NCBI GenBank assembly: GCA_024704765.1
Contig: JAKMXF010000299.1
Span: forward strand, 1,389,460-1,453,459
DNA length: 64,000 nt
DNA from: Oopsacas minuta
Lineage: Eukaryota > Porifera > Hexactinellida > Lyssacinosida > Leucopsacidae
Direction: 5' to 3'
Shown here in pieces: positions 37,966-50,485 of this stretch (positions are counted from its first letter, which is position 1; each line of letters begins with the position of its first letter). The notes beneath the pieces are model-generated. The model was not told the DNA's origin and made no database searches. It saw only the letters and a program-made list of their open reading frames with translations. The position numbers and the translations under genes were made by a program.

Positions 37966-38081
37966 AACAAAGGTAGAAGCCCTGCAACATTTTGAGTTCG
38001 ACTTGCCATATAAAGAACTTGGATTTGATGGTTCCCCTTTTCGATCACATTGTCTTCTGCAACCAACAACCAATTGTCTGG
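37966..38081 (+). CDS. SPT16: SPT16 internal exon c (short, 116 nt)
   Basis: This small exon is easy to miss, having under 40 codons. The acceptor is CTTTCCTTTTTAG. The first base A completes the split Arg from the previous exon, then [20 protein letters not shown] and [18 protein letters not shown] follow, matching the SPT16 block usually read as KVE...EF..PFR.LGF.GAP(Y/F)RS..LLQPT. It ends with a single G before GTTAGT; that G plus TT of the next exon makes Val of VNLTDHPVF. Phase fits both neighbours exactly. It lies 17.7 kb after exon b and 16.1 kb before exon d, so automated gene models may skip it. Confidence 0.93.
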
Positions 38082-38744
38082 GTTAGTTTTCTCTTCTTTT
38101 TCGCAATTTATTGTTCTCCTAGGGCATTTGCTTGCTGGGTTAAGAACATGTGGCCTTATCCGTACCACTTCTTTCCTCGGATTTAACTTAAGTACATATT
38201 GGTTGACTTTTTACCTCATTTTGTAGCAACTCTTCGGGATATATATTCAGGACTTTGTGCCTCGAATTTCAGCAACAGCAGAGATTTGATGATTGTGTCA
38301 TTCTTGTGCCATCCAAATTCATATACTGACATTCTGTAGTCACACTGGAGCTGTTACATAGTTAGCAGCTATTAATCTCGACACATTGTGCCTCCTTTAT
38401 CGCGAAGTTCTCAAAGTGTTCGAGTTTGTTTACAGTCATGATGATGTAGGCATTTGCATTTCTTCAAAATTATCACGTTAGGACATTTTGCATAATGAAG
38501 TTTCCCTTTCATTGAATGTTATCACTCTAACCATCCACGTATATTGGTTGAGCATTTGCAAATAATGTGTTCAATAATGATCCAATACGTTACAATTACG
38601 TCATATCTTCTTCCTAGGCATGAATTATCGTCTAACTCGAAGTTATCGATCCAGGCCAAAATTGCCCCCATTTAAAAAAATCAGCCCTAGGATTTTCTAT
38701 AATCAAGAGCCAAAGGCTCGTCGCTTCGCAAAGAACTCGCCACA

Positions 38745-38960
38745 TTCCGCCTCGAGGTATTCAACGGACAAACAAACAGCAAACAACAATTGAGATTTAA
38801 TATTATTGGTATTGTTTACCCTATTCAGACTCAGCATACTCGATTACCCCAGTATAGTCTTTGAAATTATGATTTTATTTCAATTTTGAAATTTGTTAGT
38901 TCTTATTCAAAAAAACAACAATAAATTTACATATGATTAATCCAAAAGTGTAATTTCGGA
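38745..38960 (+). repeat. dispersed repeat related to 1.4-1.95 kb
   Basis: CGATTACCCCAGTATA occurs here and at 1419-1434. The flanking GACAAACAAACA...CAATTGAGATTT also occurs near 1919-1950, in a different relative order. Non-coding, family unknown. Confidence 0.5.
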
Positions 38961-39166
38961 TTCATTATGTTCGATATATTTAGTGAAGTTTTATTTAATT
39001 TTATATACTTCCTTGATAAACACGATGAATACATAGTTATGAGGCAGTTTCAAAATTGCACACCGTGAATCCTTTCAACATCGGACGAGCTACTTGTCAT
39101 TACCTCAATGACATACCCTAAGAAGAGTACCAAATGACATTTGAAAATTGGATTCAGAGGTTGAAT

Positions 39167-40430
39167 TCAATAGTTGAGTATGTAGGAGACTATTTCGAAC
39201 ATTCTTAATACACATTGGGGATTTTTAAACAGTCCGAGTGATTCTTTTGGACAGTGATGAGTATTTATTGAATGCCCCTGTATGTTGGAGAATTCTCTTG
39301 TCTCAAGAGAGCCGTGACGTGATAATTTTCGCACACTGACAATAGTATGAGGCCTAACCTTAGCATGATCCAAGCGAAGGAATCGATTCAGACAGGCTGA
39401 AATGTCTTCACCTCTGCTCGGACTTTTAATCAATGGTTAGATTTGACAATATTCGCCTCCAAACACTGCAACCTTTGTAACCGTATCTTAAATAGCAGGA
39501 ACAGAGATTCTGGAATAGACGATCCATACGCTCTTCGACATGCTTGGGCCATAGTAGCAATTTCCCAAACAAAGGCGGTGTACGTTGGATTAGTTGATCT
39601 TTAAAGGTCAGCTTTGTGATGTTTTACAAGTATTGCTCTTTGATTCAGAGGGTATTTTTGGCCGAAAATGGACAGTCTTACCACTATCTAGGATGAGAGC
39701 CACTATTCTCAAAGAAGTCATACTAGGACAGTTTCATCTCTTGAACGGACCTTAGCCAACATGGCATGGTTGTAATACTTTACCTGTACCAGCAGCACCT
39801 CAATGAAGGACACCCTAGCTCAAACCTCATTATTATCTTAACACTCGATAACAGCGTTAAAGATTTTCATTAGCTCGTTATTGAGAGATTAACATTATAG
39901 AACTCGCTCTCGAGCTGAACACTAAGAAAAGATCAAGCTAATTGCGATTATTCGGGGTTCTTCGTATCGAATACTAATTTTATTTGTATGGGCATACATA
40001 AAACATCTGATAAGCATCTCCCTTGCTATTGCAAGCTCTCTTGAATAACCAACAACACGCTATTTAGAATATGCTCATCCAATTGGACACCCAAACACAT
40101 AGCCTAGCTCGATTAAGAAGATCTTCCTCTGTAGAGGCCGTGTGGGTTTCCTACCGTACTATTGGATAATTCAGTACATTGAATTGCGTTATAGTGCAGA
40201 ATAATTGGCTCATTTGGAAAGGCATAGCAGGGGTAAACCCTTCTTTTAAACACTCTTCTATCACTCCTAGCCTGCTTACGGCCTTCTTATAGCTATTTCA
40301 GATGGTACCATCAGCCAAGGTTCGAAAGTCCTCATAACACTCGAGTCCGGGAACACTCAGGAGCATTCGAATATATAAACGCTCACATTGTCCAGAATGT
40401 GTAGCATGCATCGCCCATTCTTGATACCAC
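39167..40430 (-). pseudogene. Helitron helicase relic, minus strand
   Basis: Minus-strand segments in order: WYQEWAMHATHSGQCERLYI followed by RMLL, CYEDFRTLADGTI, AVSRLGVIEECLKEGF, FQMSQLFCTITQFNVLNYPI, ASTEEDLLNRARL, a Walker A motif GAAGTGK (complement of 39779-39799), SGKTVHFRPKIPSESKSNTC, FGGEYCQI and RGEDISACLNRFLRLDHAKV. This is the order of Helitron Rep-helicase proteins (GERFYLRMLL region, then Pif1-like helicase with GGTGKT, GGRTxHSRFKIP and GGDFRQILP). Many stops are present. The Rep nuclease part and the element ends were not found. Confidence 0.75.
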
Positions 40431-41880
40431 TTTCACTCTAATCTTCAAATTCGTAATAGTTACATCCTTAGTACCGTGAAGAGTTCGATTCAGAATATTT
40501 GCTGGTGCTAATTATACAAAGATTATAAATTGACGTGTTTAGTTAAATGAGGAAGCTAAAAACAGTACTATATGAATGAAATTATGTCTGGTCAATGCTA
40601 CACGCTTTCATTATGGAAAATATTTACTAACCCTTTCCTAAAGAAATGATGAGTATATAGCCTGAGCTACAATAGAAGGAACCTAATTGAAATTGTTCCC
40701 TCGATTATTGCAACATTTGACGATTACCCCTCCTAGGTATACAGTAGAGATCAGACATTCCTAGGTGCAAATTGACCCGATTATCTGTCTCTTTTGCTTG
40801 ACACTAATATTGGATATGAGGAAATTGTTTTTTAACCTCTGGTAATTTGTTTATAGAAATTAAATCACAATAATTACTTGTACATTTCACTCCTCTATTA
40901 CCTATGACTAAGGTTTAAGAATCAGATGCTTCTAAAGTTTCTACTACGTTAGCCATTAGAGCATGGTTGCAAAACCGAATAGTTCAATTCGGTCCAACTG
41001 ATGATATTGGGCGAATAGTTCAATATTTGGTTTCCAAACAAATATCAATTTCCGATAATCAGTTAGAGTAATCGAAAATGAACATTATCAGTATTAGTAA
41101 TATGTGCAGGCATGCTTCGCCTCCTTGAGCAATGCTTCACGTGTACGCGGGTGGCGCCCTTCTTGTGCCACTTATTTTCTTAATATTTAGTATTCATTAT
41201 ATACACCCTGTCAAACATTCAAAAATTCGGAATTTATTTCCATAGTCACAATATACCACATTCATCATAAATCCAACTTAAAATACAATTTTGTGAAGGT
41301 ATGCTACAATCAGTGTATATTCTTTTAAATATCGCTATAGTTTGTTCGAGTCACGTAGTGCCGAGTTTATCTGATCGCGTAGCCACCAATAGGACAAGAA
41401 ATTAACTGTTTAATACATAAGCTGACCTGATGCACTTAGCTGTCAAGCAGCGAACTAGATTGCGAAACGAGATAGTATATTTTCATTTGATTCTAACTCG
41501 TTCCTGGTCAAACTTGTTTGCACTTGTGATGTCCTTAATTGGTTTTACCTTTTTGACCCTTAAGGCAAAATACTGATCCCTTCCTTTCCTCGTCGCTTTC
41601 TTTGGCTTGTCTTTTTTGAATTTTTTTCATCGGTAGGACACCGGAGCCTCGTGAATACCTTCAATCTCACCTTTTAACTATGTTCTTTGGTTCCCTTCAG
41701 GAGATAATGAGTGGAACTTGAAATACGTCACAGCCAAGGAGATGGATATGTAATTCCAAGGAGTTCTAGTCATGTTTAGAGGAGAAGTAAGCTCTACACA
41801 TCTGTTGTGGGCAGTAACACCAATACTTGGGTGATTTGTTTTATAAAGTGCAGTAAGTAAGACTCAATTATCACAAGTTC

Positions 41881-44075
41881 AATCAAAAGAACCTCAGAGT
41901 AGAACTATGCAACTGACTTCGCAATCCCTCCTCAGCTGGAGATATTAATCCTGGACAATTTAGTAGAAGATTTATATTGCTTTCTTCCTTCATAGACAAC
42001 CCAAGACAGATGTCCGAATTGTACCAGGGCTGCATGTCCATAGCCATACAATACTGTAAGCATGATTATTTCATTACATTTACGTGTAATCCAGATTGGG
42101 AAGAGGTAACATCAACTCGTATGCTAAATTAAAAACTGACAGATAGTTCTGATTTGATTGTTCGGGTATTCGTAATGAAATAGTGACTAGGGAGGCCTGA
42201 ATTATATACATACACTATTGAATTTCAAAAATGTAGCCTCCCTCATGCACATATGTTGGTGATTTTAATAGACGATGATCAACTTAGAGAACCATCTGAC
42301 TATGATGCAATTGTATGTGCAGAAATTCCTAAAGTATGTCCAGAAATGAGTCATGTTCAGTGCGATCAGAACTACGTCACTTTTTGTCACACTACTTATG
42401 TTTAACGAACCATCTGACTCATTGATTATGTGTAATAAACATAACGCGTCTGTAGCTGATGACTTTCTTTTCAGAGCTAGAGATGTTTTTCCTAACACTG
42501 AATTGGGTAAGCATGTCTTGAACACTGCGTTGTTAGGTATTGAGTACCGGCTGGCAATTCAGGGGAGTCTCTGTGTGACTTTGGAGGGATGCCACAACCA
42601 TCAAATGAAGTAGTCTACATGATCGACCTAAAGTTATTCAGGATTAATTGGAGTTTAATGTACATCAACAAGCTTTCATTGCAGAGACTAATATTCCTCT
42701 ACTGAATGCTGATCATTATGAAATAGATATTTGCATAATGGAGGCGGTTGCTGATACGAGTGTTGAACAGAGAGCTTTCTTAATTGATGGACCAAGAGGT
42801 ACTAGAAAGACATTTCTGTATAATACTATATTAGCTAAAGTTCGATCACAAGACATATCGCATTAGCTATGGCTTCATCAAGTATAGCAGCCCTTCTGCT
42901 GACTGGCGGAATGACTGTCCTTTCTAGATTGCCGTTGCCGATCCCTTTGAATGATCTATCAGTTTGTAACATCCCTACAGAGTGCAATAGCGAAACTGGT
43001 ACAAAGCGCGCATCTATTAGCCTGGGATGAAGTTCCAATGATACACAGCATGCTGCTGAGTATATAGATCGTAGTTTGTGAGATATTTGTTCCTGTAAGC
43101 TACAATTTGGAGGAAAAGTTTTCGTATTTGGAAGCGATTTCTGTCAGATTTTCCATGTAATTCGACATAGTACCAAAGCACAGCTGGTATCATCCTGTAT
43201 CCATAGATCACCACTCTGGCATCATGAAAATGATGGAGTTGAATATAAACTGGCGCTTACAATGTTTATACCAACATGACTTAGTTAACGGAAGCAATTT
43301 CTCAGACTCCTTATTCCGAGTTAGAGATGATTCACCTAGGTGCTTAGTATGTAGTACGCCGTGAAACTATTGGAGACTGGCCGCTATTATTTATGGAGAT
43401 ATCAACAAAATATATAGTGATCGTTATTACAATACTACACATATTATTATGTCTCCTAAAAACGAAGCAACTGAATACATCAACGATTAAGTTATGAACC
43501 CACTCTCTGGAGATACACATGTATTGTTGAGTGCGGACTCAGTAGAGCAGGCGCAGGCAGCTGTATATCCAATTGAGTTTCTAAATTATATTACACCATC
43601 TAGCATGCCTTCAAACTGACTTAACCTTGAGGTGAATGCCACTATAATATTATTCCATAGGCTTGGTCCTACGCAAGGTATCTGCAATGGTTCTCGCTTG
43701 GCTGTGAGAGCATTCTTAACCATGTCACTGATACAAGAACCTCCACAGAGGTACATCGCTTTGAGTGAGTGTTTACTACTCGCATAATGATTATGCCTTC
43801 CGAGTTCGAATTCCCTTTTATTCTCAAAAAGGAGCAATTCCCTATTTGTCCTGACTTTTGTGTCACCATTAATTTAGGGCAGGGTCACATTTTAGATTCT
43901 GCAGGAATATTTCTACCATCTCTTGATGGTTTTTCACTCACGGCCGAATATACGTAGCATTGAGTAGAGTACAAAACCCTAGAGGTTTGAAGGTTATGGT
44001 ATTGGGAGGCAACTACTCCCCATTAGGAGGTTTATGGGTTAGAAACGTGGTTTATGGAGAATAATTCCAAGACCA
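41881..44075 (+). pseudogene. Helitron Rep-helicase relic, plus strand
   Basis: The Rep part reads AGDINPGQFSRRFILLSSFI, MSELYQGCMSIAIQYCKHDY, FITFTCNPDWEEV and YTIEFQKCSLPHAHMLVIL; LPHAHM (42238-42255) keeps the His-hydrophobic-His metal site of HUH nucleases. The helicase part has FPNTELGKHVLNTALLG, a Walker A remnant DGPRGTRKTFLYNT (usual GGTGKT changed to RGTRKT), then AMASSIAALLLTGG-like, KVFVFGSDFCQI, FILKKEQFPICPDFCVTINL and DSAGIFLPSLDGFSL, ending with ALSRVQNPRGLKVMV. Domain order is that of Helitrons. It is broken by stops and frameshifts. It lies 1.5 kb from a second Helitron relic on the opposite strand, whose helicase sequence differs, so they are separate insertions. Confidence 0.85.
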
Positions 44076-44299
44076 TTTGGTAATATCTACCCATCCCTCC
44101 ATGATACTACTGATGCATCTTTAATGGATTTGCCATTAGCTGTTATTAGCTTCTCTAATCCAGAGCAAGATGGTAACTCAGTAGGTATTTACCCAGTTTC
44201 TGTTAAAATTCTGTCAATAATTTTGCTATATCCATGCAAAAGCAATTAGCACAAAGTATTGGCATAAATTGTATCGAAATGCTACCTGCTAGAACAAAT

Positions 44300-44480
44300 T
44301 AAACTCACATTAAAAATGGGAGTCTACAAGAATACTATGAGTCCCTGAATCTAAGATCATGACGATCTTTTGACAAAAATATTCACTTTTGTCCAGTAAT
44401 AGGTGACGGCAATCATTTTGTACCTTGTTGATGTGTATCCATTGTATCAATCGCCAGAGGAGCTCTTTTTGAAGCAGCAA
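44300..44480 (+). other. possible OTU-like remnant downstream of Helitron
   Basis: The frame reads NIHFCPVIGDGNHFVP, resembling the OTU cysteine-protease start (GDGNCLF) with the catalytic Cys replaced by His. OTU domains are known passengers of some Helitrons. The match is short and weak. Confidence 0.25.
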
Positions 44481-44537
44481 AAGCCTCAAGCTATCAAGCC
44501 TGCTATTTAATTTCTAGCTAGCTATTAAACGTTGCCA

Positions 44538-44572
44538 AGGAATGGGATTTTCCCTGGGAAAATCCCATTCCT
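44538..44572. repeat. perfect 17-bp-stem hairpin
   Basis: Arms AGGAATGGGATTTTCCC and GGGAAAATCCCATTCCT are separated by one T, at the junction between the Helitron relic and the hAT relic. CTAG follows 22 bases later. It could be the Helitron 3-prime terminal hairpin (which is usually closer to CTRR) or an unrelated palindrome. Confidence 0.8.
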
Positions 44573-44599
44573 GGTCCACGTGCTGTCGTAATTACTAGC

Positions 44600-47561
44600 C
44601 AGATTGGAGGTTTACTGTGTCAACCATCACCATGAGCATGGACAAGAGAAAGAAGCCCTCTGGGACACCCTCTAATACAAGTTTTTTTGCTAAGAAGAGT
44701 AGACTTGGTAGGCCAACATCTATCGAACTTATGGATATTTTAATCAACTTAGTTACTAGCACAATGACATATACTGCTACAAGTGTAACTGTTTCCAACC
44801 AGTGAAATCATACATTTAATAATAGCACACTTAATACCATAGGTGGTAACACACAGAGAGAAGATACAGAGGATACAGCTTCCATGCACACTGACAGTGA
44901 TAGTGATAGTGTAGATGATAGCAGTGGGAGTGATGTTAGAAGTGAGGGCGAAGTTGACAGTCTTGTTGAGTGTGATATTGGTAAACTCCAAGATTCACAT
45001 ATCTTCCTGCAACAGCTCTCAAGAGATCAGCAACATCGAATTCTAACGACTGAGCCAAATAGTGATCCTTCATCCTACCCACGTACCTGCCCATATCCAT
45101 CTAGCTCACTTAGACAATTTCAGCCATCCTGAATTAAGCAGCACCCCTGGTTTCATTACAGCAGTCTGTAGATAGTGCTTTCTGCCGTGCGTGTGTCTTG
45201 TTTGCTCCAAGCAATGCTGGTGGTCAGGATTTAGGACAGTTTGTACCTTCACCCTTTAAGTGCTGGACAAAGATGGCAATGAAAGCAATCACAGATGCTA
45301 GCAAGAAGTATCATCGCAGTGCAATGACCAGAATGAGGGAGCTCTTGGCCCGGTACAGGGATCCATGTCAGAGTGTTGGCACTATGTTGGACACCCAGGC
45401 ACAGAGGGTAATGGATAACAACCAGAAGGTGATTGAGTCTCTGTTTAAGATAATCATTCTCTGTGGGAAACAGGGCCTGGCTATGCACGGTCACCGAGAT
45501 GACAGAGTTCAATGGGAGGAGGAAGACGAAGGCTCAAATAAAGGTAACTTTGTTCAATTAGTCCGTTTCGCGCAGAGACAGGCAAAGTTCTGGCTGATCA
45601 TCTTGCCAAGTGTCCGAAGAATCCTCGCTGCACATCTAAAACCATTCAGAATGAGCTGGTGGGAGTTGTAGGTGACAGGATTCGTGGTGACATCATCGAA
45701 GAAGTCAAGGGTGCCAAGTTCTATTCCTTCATCGCGGATGAGGTGACTGACGCATCCAACAAGGAAGAGCTGTCCCTTGTTATTCGATATGTCCATGAGG
45801 GTCAGATCAGAGAAGTGTTCGTGGATTTTGTCGAGGTTGAGCGGATCACAGGACGGGTATTGGGTGAGGTCATTCTGAAATGGCTCAGAGATACAATATC
45901 TCCCCAGCAGATATTCGTGGCCAGTGCTATGATGATGCGTCAAACATGGCTGGAGCCAGATTAGGGATGAGGTCAGTTGTACAAGCAGTTGGTTCTAAGG
46001 CCATGTACTTTCATTGTGCGACTCATCGCTTAAACCTCGCTGTTGTCTCCGCATGTAGCATTCAGGCATTTAAAAATGCAGAATCCTATGTAGGTGAGAT
46101 ATCGAGGTTTTTCAGTTTCTCAGCCAGGAGACAACGATTGTTAGACAAAGCAATCGAAGCCTCCAATCACACTTCCAAAGCTAGGAAACTGCCGGATTCC
46201 TGCAGAACGCGATGGGTGGAGCGAATTGATTCGTATGCTGTTTTTTTAGACCTGCTTCCAGTTCTCCACACGTGTCTCCAAGCCATGGTTGATCGCAATT
46301 CACACACAGAGCTAGGTACAGATTGCAGCTGGGATGGAGAAACCATCACTAAAGCAAACGGCTTTCTCTTTCAGCTTCAATCCTCCACATTCTTGATCTC
46401 TTTCCAGATTCTGATGCAGTTTTTTCTGATCCTTAGGGAGTTAACAATCAAACTCCAGATGAAAGCTATTGATATGGTATATGCCTACAAACTAGTGAAG
46501 AGAGTTGTATCAACTTTAGAGTCCATGAGGAGCAGGTCAACTACCGAATTCCAGAAACCGTTTACTGAGGCTACAAAACTTGGTAAACTGCTCTTCGGAA
46601 ATGAGTTTCAGCTGACCACACCAAGGCTCACTGGTCGTCAAGCTCACCGTAGCAATCCCCCATCAGCAACACCAGAGGAGTATTACAGAATTTCCCTCTT
46701 CAACGAGTTTTGTCTCACATGTTACCCGAGCTTGAGGTGAGCTTTATCAAAGATCCTTCACAGAACATTATGACTGGTTTGCTCTATCTTGTCCCTGGTG
46801 AGTGTGTTCAGCTAGACGAAGACAGTGACATTCCAGAAGAGCTGACTAAGGCGGTTGAGCTTTTTGAAGGTAATCTCCCGCATGCTGTGATGTTCCGTAT
46901 AGAGTACAGCTCCTGGGTGAGAGAATGGAAGGAATGTTCAACACCAGTACCAGTGTCATTGGCAGATGCTCTACAGAAATGTGAAGTATCTCTTACCCAA
47001 ACTTGACGGTTCTCCTGAAGATAGCACTGACGTTGCCAATAACATTTTGTGAGAGCGAGAGAAGTTTCAGTCAGTTAAAACTCATCAAGACTGCAAGGCA
47101 GCCACCATGACTGAGTCAAGGCTGAGTTCATTATCCTTGATGAAGATCAACAGAGATCGTTGCAACAAGCTCTCATCTGTGGAACACATTATAGAACTAG
47201 TTAAAAACATTTACTCAACTCCATCCTCGAAGAATGAAGCTTCCATTCATGCTAGAAGATTAACATTACCTGAAACTTGTTCAATAATTATTATCATGTA
47301 TTTCTTTATACTAGCAGAGAGCCTTACCAGAGATAGCATTGTGATTTACAACTACTCATGTTAATCCATCTCATGTTAGATTCAAGGATGGCTGTTAGCT
47401 TTTTGTTATATATGTATACGTATACTCGTATACTGTCCTCACCTCTTGTGCGACCTTTCCTAATTAAGGGTCATCATACCGGAAAAGGGTGTGGCCCCCC
47501 AAAAAGATCCGGCGCGCCTTAGTTTGGATCCTCCCTTTTGAATTGTCTAGATCTGCCACTG
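44600..47561 (+). mobile_element. hAT element, ZMYM1-like branch, left end not found
   Basis: It contains a hAT transposase relic. The right end is probably at 47561, where the inverted sequence reads CAGTGGCAGATCTAGACAAT, a typical hAT terminus. No matching left terminus or 8-bp duplication (candidate ATTCCATT on the right) was located, so the left boundary given is simply the start of the coding relic. Confidence 0.6.
44617..47260 (+). pseudogene. hAT transposase (ZMYM1-like, DUF4371 type), inactivated
   Basis: It starts MSTITMSMDKRKKPSGTPSN and FFAKKSRLG, with an acidic low-complexity stretch (SDSDSVDDSSGSD). VCLFAPSNAGGQDLGQFV and FKCWTKMAMKAITDASKKYH follow, then GLAMHGHRDD. The catalytic core has FYSFIADEVTDASNKEELSL, IRGQCYDDASNMAGARLGMR, FHCATHRLNLAVVSAC and RWVERIDSYAVF. 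The C-terminal dimerisation part has ITFCESERSFSQLKLIKTAR. The longest intact piece is 45880-46738. Frameshifts near 45670 and 45900, an early stop and others inactivate it. Residue order agrees with ZMYM1-like/DUF4371 hAT proteins. Confidence 0.88.
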
Positions 47562-48294
47562 ATTCCATTTAGTATGTCTTTTGGAATTTAATTGTGTGAT
47601 AATTTTGGTACCTCAGGTTGAGAATAACAGTAACCCAGTTATCTCCCAATGTGCAATTATTTTGTCGCCTAACGGATACTTATCCAACTCCAACTACGTA
47701 ATTTATATCAACCTATTTTTAATACTACATTTCATACATAGTGAACGCACGAGTAACCAACCAAAACAAATATGTAAACATCTGATGAAGAACAGATACT
47801 TTTTGTAAGTACCTTCCTTAGGTTATGTTTGGATAAATCTACATACATATTCTACAATTATATTACCAATTTACCACAGTTCTGATTTATTTGATACGTA
47901 TCTACTATATTGAATAAGATCACTATAATGAGATGATTTGAAATGAAGAACTATTCAAAATAATTATATTATGAATACAGTAAGCATATATCGAGTATAT
48001 TCTTCCCTCATAATTACTAACCTCCCATTACTTAGAATAATTATTCTATGAATGTTATTATGATACTCTTTATTCTAGATTTTAAATAACCCAAAGCAAT
48101 TGTGGCTACCTTGATATCCAAAACTATAGCATTGAATGGTTACAAAACTAAAAAATCCAGATAGAAGGGATAATCATAGAAGAATACTATAAATATATTT
48201 CACCTTAATTTCTATATATTACCAGTCCAATTTGATCTCTATAGGCATTAACATTAATCTATTTCAGAATTCCGGTCATCATTATATAGTGAGG

Positions 48295-49494
48295 TATAAG
48301 TTCGGTCCCATTGTTTGATATAATTTTCTACATAGTAATAAATGATTAATTGGAATTGTATCAGCATATAAAGTACATTGATATATCCCTACTTGACTAC
48401 AATGCTGATTTTACGATCGTCTTATAATATCAATCCGTAGCTGAAGCTTGTTTGAAGGAAATTACTCTACCGCACTGTCAAACACTATAAGGAGACTGGA
48501 AGCTTGCAAGACACAGCTAGAAGTGGACGTCGTCGTTTTTTAGGGTTAAGTGTCTGCAACAAAAGATCATTAAGAGAATTGCACGAAATCCCTGACGTTC
48601 GATGCGAAAAATGGTCAGAAACTTTGCATAAGCTCGAAGTCGCTTAGCACCTTGTGCATGATGACCCAGAATGAAATTCTCTGAAAAGAAGGAAAGTTGG
48701 CATGCTTATGCGGGCGAGATTTTGAGAAAAGAGTCAGTAAAGATGCCGACTACTATTATTGCTTGCCGCTCTTTTATTTTTTGGACCTCATACTGTTTAC
48801 TGACGAGAAGCTATTACTATAAAAGGGGTATCTAATACTCAAACGATAGGATTTGTCCGCCAATGTTCGACAGATAGCACCAAATCTTCGATTTGTTCCC
48901 CGGTCTCGAAACACGCTTCAGTTATGTATTGGTTGGTTTCTCCGCAAATTTCCAGACCAATGATATTTTGGTTCCTTCAGGGAACCTTAATGGCAAAGTT
49001 ACCGCGAATTGCTATTGGATACTTGAGTGAAGGATACAAGTCGTAAATACTCTAGAAATACCAATTGGACCTTCCAACAAGGCGGTGCACCAGCTCACAC
49101 AACTAAATCTACTCATCATCAGTGGTTTCTGGACTCAAAGATCAACTATACTTCCAAAGAAGAATCGCCTCCTTCCAGTACCGATCTTAATCCTATGTAT
49201 TATTGTGTGTTATCCATTCTTGAGCAGAAGGCCCGGGCAGAATCTCATTTGTGTAGTGACTCATTAAATGCTTGTTTGCCATTAGCGTGGGTTGAAAATC
49301 CATCAGGAACACTTCCGGTGGGTCGTATCCTAATTCCGACCAAGACCCTAGGCTGTCATTTCTAAGATAAATTGCTATGTCGAACATGATCAGAATATTT
49401 ACACTTAACCCATGTAGTAAGCACGATTGTGAACTTATATCTTGATCAGATTATCTGATTATAAATATCATATTTACTAAGAGACAGAACTTGT
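48295..49494 (+). mobile_element. second DD37D Tc1/mariner element, heavily degraded
   Basis: Possible termini TATAAGTTCGGTCCCATTG (48295) and, inverted from 49494, ACAAGTTCTGTCTCTTAG; a similar ATAAGTTCTGTACC lies before the truncated copy at 60.35 kb. The ends are weak. The transposase inside is clear. Confidence 0.55.
48470..49365 (+). pseudogene. DD37D transposase relic, second copy
   Basis: It reads VKHYKETGSLQDTARSGRR, then degraded sequence, NTQNDRI-like residues (QTIGFVRQ / SNTQ), FSYVLVGFSANFQ, LVPSGNLNGKV, WTFQQGGAPAHTTKSTHHQW and NPMYYCVLSILEQKARAESH. The second catalytic Asp (QQD) is Gly and the third (NPMD) is Tyr. Most of the first half is out of frame. It is of the same lineage as the 22.7-24.0 kb copy by shared NSQNDR, FQQDxAPAH and NPLDYxVWSILE patterns. 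Confidence 0.75.
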
Positions 49495-49998
49495 CCCCCC
49501 ACCCTGTAGTACGAATCTTTACGATTAACCCTGGAATTATGGTCAATTGCTTATTACAATGGTATCTCAGGATATTTCTATATACCAATTACTCCAACAT
49601 AGTAGCAAAAAATATTGTTGTAATTTTGCTCTACATACTGATTGTTAAAGAAATCAAATACACATTTATTTCCTCCAAATAATGATATGGTACATTCTTC
49701 ATATCAAATAAGTAAATTCATTTCTGCCATTACAAACACACTAATTGCTAATAGACTACCAAGGAAATCTAATCATAATCCACTCAACTGACTTTCAGTC
49801 GGACCCAGATTGATATACTTGCTATATCATTATTAAGGATTGTAATAACTATCTTTTTTTGATACATGTATCTATCAAATATCTTTATTTTTCTTATGTC
49901 AATTGTATTCTATTTTAAAAGGTTTACCAATATTCAAAATATTTCAATACATTTCCTTTGCTTACAGCCGTAATTGACTGGGACTGAATACCTAAGTA

Positions 49999-50482
49999 CA
50001 GTGGAAGCCCCTTAATCGGGACTCAGATGATCGAGATATCCGCTTAAACGGGACAATGATTAGGGAACGGATTATTGCATAGAAAAATCACCGGATAATT
50101 TGGACAACGAAGCGGTTAATCGGGATTTTTTAACCCGATTAACCGAATATTACATTATATTCGCTTCATTGGGATTTCATCCCAAATAAATGATTATATA
50201 TTTATTCAAAATGATGATTGTAACCTGGTTTGTTTATAAAACTAGGAATTGTAATATTCTACAACGATAACAATACAACACCGATACAATTGCAATTTAC
50301 CAACTAACAGTATTAACTCTGCTCACTCCCTATATAATCAAGATATAGTTGTAGTGTGATAAGATATTTCTGGTTACGATCTTAGACCATGGAAACTAGT
50401 TTTGAATACTTAAATATATCAAAATCGATTAATCGGGACAAAACGTTGACTCCGAGCTGTCCCGGTTAAGCGACTTCCACTG
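49999..50482 (+). mobile_element. pogo-like MITE, copy 2 (484 bp)
   Basis: The termini CAGTGGAAGCCCCTTAATCG and, inverted, CAGTGGAAGTCGCTTAACCG sit inside TA duplications (49997-49998, 50483-50484). The interior is non-coding and repeats TTAATCGGGA motifs. It has the same length as copy 3, in inverted orientation. Confidence 0.92.
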
Positions 50483-50485
50483 TAC

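Noticed and set aside
36312-47561. A single 11-kb hAT element bounded by CAGTGGCGGATC and its inverse at 47561
   Set aside because: The flanking 8 bp differ (AGCATACC versus ATTCCATT), so the two ends do not form one insertion.
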